Positions 50,911 through 60,900 of a DNA stretch of 64,000 nucleotides are shown piece by piece. How positions within the stretch are numbered: position 1 is the first letter of the stretch; the number at the start of each line of letters is the position of its first letter. Source of the stretch: Halochromatium salexigens (GTDB lineage: Bacteria; Pseudomonadota; Gammaproteobacteria; Chromatiales; Chromatiaceae); assembly GCF_016653295.1 (NCBI RefSeq), contig NZ_NHSF01000059.1, positions 140,162 to 204,161 of the forward strand, given 5' to 3'. The translations under genes and the position numbers were made by a program. The notes below the pieces were generated by a model. The model saw nothing but the letters and a program-made list of their open reading frames with translations. It was not told where the DNA came from and ran no database searches.

Positions 50911-53013
50911 GTGACCCCAATCCGCAAGACTTTTCAATACGGCGATCAGACGGTAACGCTCGAGACCGGCGAGATCGCGCGCCAGGCCGATGGTGCGGTC
51001 CTGGTCAACGTCGACGATACCGTGGTACTCGTCACCGTCGTGGTCGACAAGCGTGCAACGGAGATGAAGGATTTCCTGCCGCTGACCATCGACTACCAAG
51101 AGAAGACCTATGCCGCCGGACGTATCCCCGGCGGCTTTTTTCGTCGTGAGGGCCGCCCCAGCGAGGCCGAGATCCTGACCTCGCGGCTGATCGACCGCCC
51201 GGTGCGCCCGCTGTTCGCCAAGGGCTTCGGGCGCGAGGTGCAGGTGATCGCGACGGTGAAATCGCTGAACCCGGCGGTCAACCCCGAGGTGCCGGCCCTG
51301 ATCGGCGCCTCGGCGGCGCTGTCGATCGCCGGTCTGCCGTTCAACGGCCCGATCGGTGCCGCGCGCGTCGGCTACAAGAACGGCGAGTACATCCTGAATC
51401 CAGTGGTCACCGGGCTGAATCCAGACAGCGATCTCGACCTCATCGTCGCCGGCACCGAGAGCGCCGTGCTGATGGTGGAGTCCGAGGCGCGCAGCCTCTC
51501 CGAAGAGGTCATGCTCGGCGCCGTGCTGTTCGGCCACGAGCAGATGCAGAGCGTGATCCAGACCATCAAGGAGCTGGCCGCCGAGGTCAACAAGCCGCCG
51601 CTCGACTGGGAGCCCGCGCAGACCGACGCCGAACTCAAGACGGCCGTGACCGAGGCCTGCGCCGATCAGATCGGCGAGGCCTATCGCATCAAGGACAAGA
51701 TGGAGCGCCAGGCGGCGCTGACCGAGATCCGCAAGGCGGTGTTCGAGCAGTTTGCCGGCGAGGACTCGCCCTGGCCCCAGCCGCAGGTCTATGGCGTGGT
51801 CGAGAAGCTCGAAAAAGAGATCGTGCGCGGGCGCATCCTGGCCGGCGAGGCGCGCATCGATGGCCGCGATACCGCCACCGTGCGCCCGATCCACGTTCGC
51901 ACCGGCGTGCTCCCGCGCACCCACGGCTCGGCGTTGTTCACCCGCGGCGAGACCCAGGCCATGGTCATCACCACGCTGGGCACCGAGCGCGACTCGCAGA
52001 TCATCGACGCACTCGAGGGCGAGCGGCGCGAAGCCTTCATGCTGCACTACAACTTCCCGCCCTTCTGCGTCGGCGAGACCGGCCGCGTCGGCAGCCCGAA
52101 GCGCCGCGAGATCGGCCACGGTCGCCTGGCCAAGCGCGGCGTACTGGCCTCGATGCCGACCCCGGCTGAGTTCCCCTACTCGATTCGCGTCGTCTCCGAG
52201 ATCACCGAGTCGAACGGCTCCAGCTCCATGGCCAGCGTCTGCGGCACCAGTCTGTCGCTGATGGACGCCGGCGTGCCGATCAAGTCACCGGTGGCCGGTG
52301 TGGCGATGGGCCTGATCAAGGACGGGGAGCAGTTCGCGGTGCTGACCGACATCATGGGCGACGAGGATCATCTCGGCGACATGGACTTCAAGGTCGCCGG
52401 TCCGGCCGAGGGCATCAATGCCCTGCAGATGGACATCAAGATCGATGGCATCACCCGCGAGATCATGGAGCAGGCCCTGGCGCAGGCGAAGGACGGCCGG
52501 CTGCACATCCTCGGCGAGATGAACAAGGTCATCGAGACCCATCGCGCCGAGATGTCGGAGCACGCGCCGCGCATCATCGAGTTCAAGATCCACCCGGAGA
52601 AGATCCGCGACGTGATCGGCAAGGGCGGGGCGACCATCCGTGCGCTGACCGAGGAGACCGGCGCCACCATCGATATCAACGACGATGGCGTGGTGAAGAT
52701 CTTCTCGGTGCAGAAGAGCGCCGGCGAGGAGGCGAAGAAGCGCATCCGGCTGATCACCGCCGATGTCGAGGTCGGCAAGATCTACGAGGGCAAGGTCGCG
52801 CGCCTGATGGACTTCGGCGCCTTCGTCACCATCCTGCCAGGTCGCGATGGCTTGGTGCACATCAGCCAGATCAGCGACGAGCGCGTCGAGCGCGTGAGCG
52901 ACAAGCTCAAGGAAGGTGATGTGATCCGCGTCAAGGTGCTCGAGGTCGACAAGCAGGGCCGTATCCGTCTGAGCATGAAGGCGGTGGCCGAGGATGAGGC
53001 GCCCGACGCCTGA
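50911..53013 (+). CDS. pnp: Polyribonucleotide nucleotidyltransferase (PNPase)
   Basis: A 700-residue PNPase, a phosphorolytic 3'-5' exoribonuclease of the degradosome. Two RNase PH-like domains are visible: [20 protein letters not shown] in the first, and [20 protein letters not shown] in the second. They are followed by KH ([17 protein letters not shown]) and S1 ([20 protein letters not shown]). The start is a GTG at 50911, common for regulated starts. It is the last gene of the block. Confidence 0.98.
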   Translation: MTPIRKTFQYGDQTVTLETGEIARQADGAVLVNVDDTVVLVTVVVDKRATEMKDFLPLTIDYQEKTYAAGRIPGGFFRREGRPSEAEILTSRLIDRPVRPLFAKGFGREVQVIATVKSLNPAVNPEVPALIGASAALSIAGLPFNGPIGAARVGYKNGEYILNPVVTGLNPDSDLDLIVAGTESAVLMVESEARSLSEEVMLGAVLFGHEQMQSVIQTIKELAAEVNKPPLDWEPAQTDAELKTAVTEACADQIGEAYRIKDKMERQAALTEIRKAVFEQFAGEDSPWPQPQVYGVVEKLEKEIVRGRILAGEARIDGRDTATVRPIHVRTGVLPRTHGSALFTRGETQAMVITTLGTERDSQIIDALEGERREAFMLHYNFPPFCVGETGRVGSPKRREIGHGRLAKRGVLASMPTPAEFPYSIRVVSEITESNGSSSMASVCGTSLSLMDAGVPIKSPVAGVAMGLIKDGEQFAVLTDIMGDEDHLGDMDFKVAGPAEGINALQMDIKIDGITREIMEQALAQAKDGRLHILGEMNKVIETHRAEMSEHAPRIIEFKIHPEKIRDVIGKGGATIRALTEETGATIDINDDGVVKIFSVQKSAGEEAKKRIRLITADVEVGKIYEGKVARLMDFGAFVTILPGRDGLVHISQISDERVERVSDKLKEGDVIRVKVLEVDKQGRIRLSMKAVAEDEAPDA

Positions 53014-53038
53014 ACCGGCTGCCTGAGCCGGCTGCCTG

Positions 53039-53059
53039 CTCGCCGAGCCCGTCGGCGAG
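53039..53059 (+). terminator. Hairpin downstream of pnp
   Basis: CTCGCCGA pairs perfectly with TCGGCGAG around a five-base loop, 25 bases after the pnp stop. There is no T run, so it may protect the mRNA 3' end or assist rho-dependent termination. The facing DUF3775 gene ends 31 bases further on. Confidence 0.45.
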
Positions 53060-53090
53060 CGGCTTATCGCGGCGCTTGCGTGCGCTGCGA

Positions 53091-53480
53091 TCAGTCCTCG
53101 CAGGAGAGCTCGAACGCGATCATCCCCTCCTCGAGATGATCCGAGACCATCGGATGGGCGAGCACATAGGCGGCGGCGCGGATGCTGAAGTCGCCCAAGG
53201 CCTCGTCCACCGCTTCCTCCCATTCCTCGGTGCTGTAGTCACCGCGCCCGACCCACATCAACGCCACCAGCTCCGAGCGTTGACGCTCCGACATCTCGGT
53301 GACGATGTTGCTGAATTCGGCGACGTTGTAGTCATCGCCGTGATGCGCCAAGACCTGCATCGCCCAATCATCGCTGGGGCTGGTCGGGACCTCCGGGAAA
53401 ACCACCGATTCCTTGGCCTGGAACTCGCGTGCCAGGTCGATCAGTGAACAGAGTGTGTCCAACGGGATGTGCAGCCGCAC
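53091..53480 (-). CDS. DUF3775 family protein
   Basis: A 129-residue acidic protein matching DUF3775 by eye. LCSLIDLAREFQAKESVVFP, then the MSERQRSELVALMWVGRGDY and EEWEEAVDEAL segments are characteristic. The function is unknown. The start is set at a GTG (53480) because GAGGAGG lies about eight bases before it and the conserved region begins there. The in-frame extension to 53675 has no family character. Confidence 0.82.
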   Translation of the reverse strand: MRLHIPLDTLCSLIDLAREFQAKESVVFPEVPTSPSDDWAMQVLAHHGDDYNVAEFSNIVTEMSERQRSELVALMWVGRGDYSTEEWEEAVDEALGDFSIRAAAYVLAHPMVSDHLEEGMIAFELSCED

Positions 53481-53678
53481 CTTTGCCTCCTCGAGTCCCC
53501 TGGTTGCGGGACGGGTTTTTTCATCGTGCTTGCAGTGTACTACGCCGCGTTTGCTCGCCGGTCTGACGCGGAACAACCCGGCGCGCCATGATGCGGCAGC
53601 CATCTCGGCGGCGCGCCCCTGTACTGGACAGCCCCTTGGCAGCGAGGCACACTTTCCCTCTGCCCACGGAGCCAAACC

Positions 53679-54692
53679 ATGTCATCGAACCCCGATCACC
53701 ACCCGGGGCACGCCCCGGAACCGACTCGGAACGATACCGCCCACGCGGCCGCTGCGCCCTCAGCGCGCCTATCGAGAGGACTGGCGCGCGTGCGCGATGG
53801 CGCCCGCTTCTGGGCCGATGTGGTCAGCAAGACCGGTCAGGCCTGGCTGCAGAGCCAGGCCTTCATCTACGCCGCCGCGTTGGCCTTCTTCACCGTGTTC
53901 TCGATTGCGCCGGTCTTGATCATTGCAGTCACCGTCGCCGGCGTCGTGTTCGGTCCCAAGGCGGCCGAGGGTGCGCTGCTGGAGCAGCTCGAAGCGGTGG
54001 TCGGCCCGCAGGCTGCCGGGGTCATCGAGACCGCGCTGGCCAATTCACAGATCGCCGAGGCGGGCATCTGGCCGACCCTGCTCGGTCTGGCCGCGATCCT
54101 GCTCGGTGCCACCACCGTGTTTGCGCAGATGCAGGTCTCGTTCAACAGCATCTGGGGCGTGGCACCGAAACCCTCGAAAAACAGTCTCTGGCTGTGGGTA
54201 CAGGCCCGGCTTCGCTCGCTGAGCGTGATCCTCGCCATCGGCGTGGTGCTGCTGCTGTCGTTGCTGGCCAGCGTTGCGCTGAATACCGTCATCACCTATG
54301 CCGACCAATGGTTGTTGGTGTCCGCGCCTTTCATTCGGGTGCTCAACGGGTTGCTCTCACTGGTCGTGATCACGCTGCTGTTCGCGGCCATGTTCAAGAT
54401 CCTGCCCGATGTCCAGTTGCGCTGGAACGATGTGCTGCTCGGCGCCTTCCTGACCGCGCTGCTGTTCACGCTCGGGCGCTCGCTGATCGCCGCCTATCTG
54501 TCGCAGACCGCGACCGCCTCCACCTATGGCGCCGCCGGCTCCCTGGCGCTGCTGCTGCTGTGGGTGAACTACTCGGCCTTGATCATGCTGTTCGGAGCCG
54601 CCTTCACGCGCGCCTATCTCGAGGCGCGCGGCAAACCGATCCACCCGACGCCGCTGGCCGTGGCCGTGCGGCAGCGGTTGGTTGGTGAATGA
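53679..54692 (+). CDS. YihY/BrkB-family membrane protein
   Basis: A 337-residue inner-membrane protein with six hydrophobic helices after a basic, Ala-rich N-terminus. The family signature AAALAFFTVFSIAPVLIIAV opens the first helix. FAQMQVSFNSIWGV and YGAAGSLALLLLWVNYSALI follow. The family was once called ribonuclease BN, but it is an uncharacterised membrane family. Its stop (TGA) overlaps an ATGATG of the AT-rich foreign fragment that follows, so the insertion boundary lies exactly at or within its last codons. Confidence 0.9.
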   Translation: MSSNPDHHPGHAPEPTRNDTAHAAAAPSARLSRGLARVRDGARFWADVVSKTGQAWLQSQAFIYAAALAFFTVFSIAPVLIIAVTVAGVVFGPKAAEGALLEQLEAVVGPQAAGVIETALANSQIAEAGIWPTLLGLAAILLGATTVFAQMQVSFNSIWGVAPKPSKNSLWLWVQARLRSLSVILAIGVVLLLSLLASVALNTVITYADQWLLVSAPFIRVLNGLLSLVVITLLFAAMFKILPDVQLRWNDVLLGAFLTALLFTLGRSLIAAYLSQTATASTYGAAGSLALLLLWVNYSALIMLFGAAFTRAYLEARGKPIHPTPLAVAVRQRLVGE

Positions 54693-54929
54693 TGAATAAC
54701 AACGCGCTCATATTGGCAGATGCGGCGATACGATCTTTGGCTGATGATGCCGATCTTTCCGATAGTCTATTGACTATTTTTGCTCGGATATTGAGCCACC
54801 AAGTGACCGTCAATACAGAAACCGAGGAGGTTGAATACGGCGCTGCGTTTGACAAGCTGCTATCCGTTTTTACCTTTGTCGCTATTCGCCAAGACGAGCG
54901 TCAGGGCTCGCCCTCCGACTTTGGAGGTG
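54693..54929 (+). other. AT-rich foreign fragment with open frame
   Basis: Directly after the YihY stop the base composition drops sharply: bases 54721-54840 contain 56 G or C of 120, by my count, in an otherwise strongly GC-rich window. An open frame (ILADAAIRSLADDADLSDSL and so on) runs through it and on into the transposase remnant. I do not recognise the product. It is probably the 5' end of a horizontally acquired gene cut by the transposase element. Confidence 0.6.
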
Positions 54930-55774
54930 GTGGCGAGGATAATCCCAAGGGGCACGCCCTGCTGGCGTTCCAGAACCGGCGCATCGGGGTCATTGACGAC
55001 GTCTTGACCGACACCCGCAGCCGCCATGAGATGCCGTTGCTGCGCGATGACGACCACCGCAGCGACGCCTTGACCCGGGAGCGCCGGACCGTCTAGGTCG
55101 CGGATCGGGCCTTTGTCAATGCGCCGTTCTGGGATGCGAAGAAACGGGCGCTGAAGGTCACGGTGATCACACGCATGAAGAAGAACCTGTGCGTGGATTC
55201 AACCGAAGGGTTGCCGATCGCCGAGCCTCCCTGCAATGCGGGGGTGCGCTCGGACTTGCGCATCCGCCTGGTCAGCTCGCAGGAGGACTGGCCTCTGATC
55301 CGCTATCGCACGCCCAGTGGCACGGAACTGGCTTTGCTGACCAACGAGTTCAGCCTCCTTCCGGGCGTGGTCGCCTTCCTGTATGGCCGGCGCTGGGAAC
55401 AGGAGAAGACGCATGACACTTGGAAGAACGACTTCGCCGTGGCCAAGGCTTGGGGCCAATCATCGGTGGCCATCGCCAATCAGGCCGATCTGGCGATCAT
55501 CACCACCCTGCTGGTGCATCGGATGCTCGCGCGCTGCCTGAACGGCGAGCCCGCTGGCGATGAGAAGGCGCTGCGCAAGCAGGATCGGCGACAGCAGGGC
55601 CTCGCCGATCGGGCGGTCAGCACCGAGCGCCCGGCCTGGAGTGCGCCGCTGTACCGCTACACGTCGAAACTCAGCCGTCAGGTGCTGCGCTTCTTTAAGC
55701 TCGCGTTTCTCAAACCCGCCTCGCCACAGCTCTATGAGACGCAGCTGCGGCCATTGTTGATGGCGTACCTGTGA
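54930..55774 (+). pseudogene. IS4-like DDE transposase pseudogene with in-frame amber codon
   Basis: The frame carries IGVIDDVLTDTRSRHEMPLL, then a TAG stop at 55094-55096, and continues without a shift as VADRAFVNAPFWDAKK, VITRMKKNL, LLTNEFSLLPGVVAFLYGRR and WEQEKTHDTWKNDF. These match the central and C-terminal parts of an IS4-superfamily transposase: the second catalytic Asp is in VADRAF and the Glu in YGRRWEQEKTHD. The N-terminal DNA-binding portion and the first Asp region are missing or unrecognisable. No inverted repeats were located. The amber codon and 5' loss make it non-functional. Confidence 0.85.
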
Positions 55775-55792
55775 GGGGGAGGCGGACACCGT

Positions 55793-55862
55793 TGCGAATA
55801 CCAGGACCACGCGCGATCACGTCAATGCCGGCAATCTCACCAATAACCTCAAATTCGGTCAT
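55793..55862 (-). pseudogene. 5' remnant of a small unidentified gene downstream of Uma2
   Basis: Read leftwards from an ATG at 55862, the frame gives MTEFEVIGEIAGIDVIARG, a coherent start resembling a family of roughly 75-residue basic proteins often found beside mobile or toxin-antitoxin genes. After about 23 codons it enters the transposase 3' flank and loses resemblance. It begins 16 bases after the Uma2 stop on the same strand, so the two were probably co-transcribed before the insertion. The family identification is from memory and tentative. Confidence 0.5.
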
Positions 55863-55877
55863 ACCAATTTTTGTCTC

Positions 55878-56738
55878 TCAGCGCGTATCCAGAATGGCAG
55901 CAACCAGCGCGCGGTCGAGATCAAGCGCTTCAGCGATCTGCATCGGATCGAGACCCAGCGCGTGCAGCTTGGTAACAGCGGCGATGCGGGTGGCGTCGCG
56001 CTGCGCTTCGGCCTGTTTTCGGGCCTGTTCTTCCTGCTGCCACTGCGGATAGACGAAGGCCTGGTAGAGGGGGTCGTGGCGTAGCGCATCCAACGGCGTG
56101 CGCCCGAGCAGATCGCGAATGTCGAATTGGAAGCCGGGCAAGGCCCAGGAACGGACAATGCCGTCAGGACCAAGCAGCGACTGGAAGCGGCCGTCGCTGC
56201 CCCGCGACAGAAAGGTCAGTCGCTCGGGATTGTGATGAACGATGTAATACTCACGCACGCCAGCTTGCGCATAGTCGCGACGCTTCTCCACCTCATCGCG
56301 CTCTCGCGCGGCGCGGTTGCTGTCGGACAGGGCCTCGATACAGAGGTCGAAGACACCGCGATAGGAGCGGTCGAGATCGCCTAAGGGAACCGGATTGTCG
56401 TTGCGCACGACGGCAAGGTCCGGTTTGCGAATGACGACGCGATCGGAGAGCGCCAGGCGAAAGCCATGCTCAAGCGCCGTGCACCTGGCGATCGGATGCC
56501 ACTTGAGGAACTCGTCGAGCAACGCACGGAGCCAGTTGTAGATCCAGTAGGTCAGATTGTCCGACACTGGCTTCTCCTCCAAGCGGCCGTTGTTCCATTC
56601 GTAGTGCACATCCGGAAATTCGTAGTAAAAGGCCCAGTATTCGGCCTCGGAGACCCGGCGCCCGTCGGCATTCATCAGCTCGTCCTCGTTAGGCCGGAGA
56701 TCCTCAGTGATGGGTAAGGCCTTGGCGGCAGCAGGCAT
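55878..56738 (-). CDS. Uma2-family PD-(D/E)XK endonuclease-like protein
   Basis: A 286-residue protein of the Uma2 (DUF820) group. The fold elements are PDVHYEWNNGRLEEKP, IRKPDLAVVRND and FDLCIEALSDSNRAARERDE, followed by KRRDYAQAGVREYYIVHHN, giving the acidic residues and Lys of a PD-(D/E)XK nuclease core. The C-terminal 70 residues (QQEEQARKQAEAQRDATRIA, then LHALGLDPMQIAEALDLD) form a helical tail like that of Rpn-type nuclease-like proteins. Uma2 genes are mobile and of unknown role. The ATG at 56738 opens the family N-terminus. It lies in the decayed mobile zone but is itself intact. Confidence 0.85.
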   Translation of the reverse strand: MPAAAKALPITEDLRPNEDELMNADGRRVSEAEYWAFYYEFPDVHYEWNNGRLEEKPVSDNLTYWIYNWLRALLDEFLKWHPIARCTALEHGFRLALSDRVVIRKPDLAVVRNDNPVPLGDLDRSYRGVFDLCIEALSDSNRAARERDEVEKRRDYAQAGVREYYIVHHNPERLTFLSRGSDGRFQSLLGPDGIVRSWALPGFQFDIRDLLGRTPLDALRHDPLYQAFVYPQWQQEEQARKQAEAQRDATRIAAVTKLHALGLDPMQIAEALDLDRALVAAILDTR

Positions 56739-56811
56739 GTGGGCACCCCTTGGGTGTGGAGCGAACGGTTGACGACATTGCCCCATTAAGCCGTTGTCAT
56801 CTTGGAGAACG

Positions 56812-57915
56812 CTAGAGCGAGGATGTGCTGAAGCCAAGACGCAGCAGCTGGCTATCGATACCGCGCGACCGCAAGCGACGCGAACGAATGATGGCCTCTG
56901 GGATACGGCTGAAGACAACCGCGACCAGCCAAGCCAGCAGTGAATATTCGATGACGACGAAAATCCGCGCGATGGTTTGCAGCATCGCCCCGGTAAAATT
57001 GATCTGCCAGCCAATCAGCGCATGGACGCCAACAGCCAGCAGCAGCGCGAGTACCAATGCGGCCATCGTGCGCCAGCGTGTCTCTCGGCCGAGCTGGGCC
57101 TTGGCACGACGCTCGGCGCGGCGCGCCAGCTGATAGGCCAAGAGCGCGATGACGATCGCGCTGATGACAGCCACTGCAGCGGCCAGCCACTGCCAGACCG
57201 CCTGCCCAAGCCATTCCCTGGCCAGCCAAGGCGGCAGCGCTTGATTGTCGGCCCAGGTGAAATCGATGCCGGTGCCAGGTGTCAGCGTGTAGGCACGATA
57301 GATCCCCGGGGTCGAGCCCTGCGGCAGATAAGGCAGATCCTCAACACTCGCAAAGAAGTCCTCCGCCCGGTCGACGGTATCGGTACTGAACAGCCAGGAT
57401 TCCGCCCGTGGCCCTTCTTGCACCTGCTGGAGCAGGATCTCGGTATTAGGTATCCGCCATTGGGTCAGGGCCTGGCGCTCAACCTGCTCGGCATCCGGGA
57501 TACTGCTGTAAGGCGGCAGTCCGACGCGATCGATGACCTCCTTCAGCAAGAGCGCGACCTCAACGCCGACACTATCCGCAAAGGCCCGGGGAACCTCGCT
57601 GAGATCCAAAGTCCGTACCGCACGACGCAGTGGCCGAATCGTCTCCCGGCCCGGCTGCTCGGGGTCCTTGCCGATCAGATAGACGCGGTCCAGGTTCAGG
57701 ACCAGGCTTTCAATGGTGGCCCTTGGGCTTGAGGTGTCCGGCGGCCTGAGCGGATTGGCATCAGGGGCAATCGCTGTTGGCAGCCAGTGATCGGTGCCTT
57801 CAGCGAGGAGCGGTTGCCCCAGTAAGGCCGACAGCACAAGCAGCCCGCCGAGCAGCCCCCTGAGCGCGCATCGCAGTAGCAAGCAAATGAACCGAGCCAA
57901 GATCACCCCAAGCAT
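56812..57915 (-). CDS. MscS-like mechanosensitive channel protein, C-terminally truncated
   Basis: A 367-residue protein with an N-terminal signal or membrane segment (LGGLLVLSALLGQPLLA), a periplasmic domain, and three membrane helices near residues 240-265, 285-305 and 315-335. It ends with SRGIDSQLLRLGFSTSSL. In MscS-family relatives this point leads into the pore helix and the cytoplasmic beta/alpha vestibule, both missing here. The last few codons differ from the family, suggesting a break near 56820. It may be expressed but cannot form a normal channel. Confidence 0.75.
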   Translation of the reverse strand: MLGVILARFICLLLRCALRGLLGGLLVLSALLGQPLLAEGTDHWLPTAIAPDANPLRPPDTSSPRATIESLVLNLDRVYLIGKDPEQPGRETIRPLRRAVRTLDLSEVPRAFADSVGVEVALLLKEVIDRVGLPPYSSIPDAEQVERQALTQWRIPNTEILLQQVQEGPRAESWLFSTDTVDRAEDFFASVEDLPYLPQGSTPGIYRAYTLTPGTGIDFTWADNQALPPWLAREWLGQAVWQWLAAAVAVISAIVIALLAYQLARRAERRAKAQLGRETRWRTMAALVLALLLAVGVHALIGWQINFTGAMLQTIARIFVVIEYSLLAWLVAVVFSRIPEAIIRSRRLRSRGIDSQLLRLGFSTSSL

Positions 57916-57946
57916 CCTATCGTCCGCGCCAAATCAGCGCGACAGT

Positions 57947-60900
57947 CTATCCTGATTCTGACGACGCAGGCGGTGACGTCGGCAGGCTAGACGCACGCCC
58001 AAACCACCGCTGCAGCCGTCCATGCGCACTCTCATGCATCGACAATAGCGCTGGAATCACCAGCAGGATCAGCAGGGTTGCGAAACCGAGTCCGAAGGCG
58101 ATGGACGTCGCCATCGGGATCAGGAATTGGGCCTGATACGAGGTCTCGAACAATAGGGGCATGAGTCCGGCGATGGTGGTCAGCGAGGTCAGCAGCACCG
58201 CGCGCAGGCGTTGGCTGGCGGCCTCGATCAGCGCCTGCTGGATCGACAGTCCCTCGCCGCGCAGCTGCTTGTAGAAGCTGACCAGGATGATCGAGTCGTT
58301 GACGACGATGCCGGAGAGACCAAACATCCCGAACAGCGACAAGATGGTCAGATCGATGCCCATGAACCAATGCCCAAACAAGGCGCCGGTGAGCCCGAAC
58401 GGGATCACCGCCATCACCACCAGCGGCCAGCCGTAAGAGGAAAACACCCAGGCCAGGATCAGGTAGATCAGGACCAGCCCGAGCATCAACCCCTTGCGCA
58501 TGTCCGAGAGGGTGTCGCGCTGATCGGCCGAGCGGCCCTCGAACGAAGAGTCGATGCCGTAATCGCGCTGCAGCTGCGCCAGGGTGCCGTCCTCGAGGCC
58601 GGCGATCACCTCGCCGACAGTGGTCACGGTAGCATCGACATCGGCCGTGACCTCGATCGCGAGCTTGCCCTCGGCATGGCGCAAGACCTCGAAACCACGC
58701 CGCGAGTCCCAGTCCGCGACCGCCGTCAGCGGCACCGAGTCGCCCGCCGGCGTGCGCACATTGAGCCGATACAGACTGGCCAGGGTGCCACGCTCGGCCG
58801 AGGGCAGCATGACCCGGACCTCGACCTCATCGGCGCCATCCTGAAGGATTTGCACCAGTTGGCCATCGAAGGCGGTACGCAGCTGGCGCCCGAGATCGGA
58901 CACGGTCAGGCCCAGCGCCTCGCCCACCGGGGTGAGCCGATAGATCAACTGCTCGCGCCCATAGGCCATGTCGTCATCGACCTCGAGCACGCCGTCGATG
59001 CCGGCGATGGTCTCGGCCAGGGCCAGCGCGGCGGTCTTGAGCTGTTCCGCCGAGGCGCCGGTCAGCCGGATCGTCAGATCGCGGCCGGGCGGGCCGACCC
59101 GGCGGGCGGTGATGTTCAGCGACTCCAGCCCTGCCGGCATCTGGATACGCTCGCGCCAGGCACGGATCAGCGCATTGTTGCGCACGCGGCGCAGGTCGGG
59201 CTCGACCAGCTCGATCTGCAGCGAGCCGAGCTGATCGGCCGCAGCGCCACTGCCAGCGCCGCTCTTGGAGCCGTGAAAGGCGAGGACGACGTTGATCAGC
59301 GGGCCTTGGTCGAGGGCCTGCTCGGTCTCGGTCAGTGTCTCCTCCAGGTGCGCCAGGAACCGGTCGACCCGCGCGCGCGGCGTGCCAGCGGCGAAGGTCA
59401 CATTGGCGTTGATGATCTGCGGCTCGGGCGTCGGGAAGAAGACGAAGCCGAGTCGCCCACCGGCGAGCAGGCCGACCGCGAGGGTCAGCATCGCAATGGC
59501 GCTGGCGACGGTCGCGAAGCGCTGGCGCACGGCGACGATCACCAACGGCCGGAAGGCACGGTCGCGCAGCCACTCGAAGCCCCGGTCGAGACGCGCGCGC
59601 AGCGAGTTCGGCTTGATCTTGTGCGTATGCACGAAGGCATTGCGCAGATGCCCCGGCAACACCAGGAAGCTTTCGACCAACGAGGCCAGGATCACGCAGA
59701 TGATGACGATGGGGATAGCACCGAGGATGTTGCCGATGCGCCCACCGACCAGGATCAGCGGCAGAAAGGCGGCGACGGTGGTCAGCGATGAGGCGATGAC
59801 CGGGGCCAGCATCCGCCGCGCGCCGCCCTCGGCCGCCAGTAACGGATCCTCGCCCATTTGGTAGTGCGCCATCGCGTCCTCGCCGACGACGATGGCGTCA
59901 TCGACGATGATGCCGAGCGCCATGATCAGCGCGAACAGGCTGAGCATGTTGATGCTACCGCCGACCAGGTAGAGGATGAACAGCGTGGCGGCAAAGGAGA
60001 CCGGAATCCCCCAGGCGACCCAGAAGGCGACCCGACCGGTGAGGAACAGGTAGAGGATCGCCACCACCAGCACCAGCCCGCCGAGGCCATTGGTGACCAG
60101 CAGCATGATGCGATCGCGCACCAACTCCCAGGAGGCATCGTAGACGCTGATCTCGATGCCGGGCGGCAGGGTCTGGCGCGCCTCCTCCAGCCATTGGCTG
60201 AAGGCGCGCGCCGCCTCCAGGGTGTCGCCGCGCTCACTGCGTTGCAGCACCATCTCGATCGCCGGCTGGCCATCGACCGTGAGCAGCACCGAGCGATCCT
60301 GCGGCACGCGCTCGATCTCGGCGACATCGCCGAGTTCGACGCGCAGCTGCTGGTCGGCGCGGATCGGGATCTGCTCGAAGCCCAAGGCCTCGCGGCGCTT
60401 ATCGAGGCTGCGCAGCTCGCGCGAGCCTTCATCGCGGCCGATCGAACCGGCGGGCAGATCCAGGCTGAAATCACTGACGCGCTGGCCGACCTCGCGCAGG
60501 CCGACCCCAAGCTGCTCGAGTTGGTCGTGATCGACCTGGATGCGGATCTCCTCCTGCGGCAGGCCATTGATCTGCACCTGATCGAGACCGCGCTCGAGCA
60601 GCTCGGTCTCGAAGCGGCGCACGAGCTGGCGCATCTCGGCGCGATCCTGGAGCCCGGTGATCAGCAGCCGCGCGACCTGCTCATAGCGCGTCGTCAGTGC
60701 GACTTCCGGCTTCTCGGCATCCTGGGGAAAGTTGCGGAATGCATCCACCGATCGGCGGACTTCGTCCAGGGCCAACAGGGGATCGATCCCTTCGTCGAAT
60801 TCGAGCGTGATCGAGGAGATGCCCTGGCTTGAGGTCGAGGTCATCTTGTCGAGCCCGTCGACGGTGCGCAAGCGCTGCTCGAGCGGGTCGGTGATGCCGT

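Noticed and set aside
53495-53521. GTCCC...GGGAC followed by a T run as a plus-strand terminator
   Set aside because: No plus-strand transcript unit ends there; it lies in the upstream region of the minus-strand DUF3775 gene and the stem is only five base pairs.
58211-59791. A 526-codon plus-strand frame opposite the RND permease
   Set aside because: The permease is intact and certain on the minus strand; the plus frame is composition-driven.
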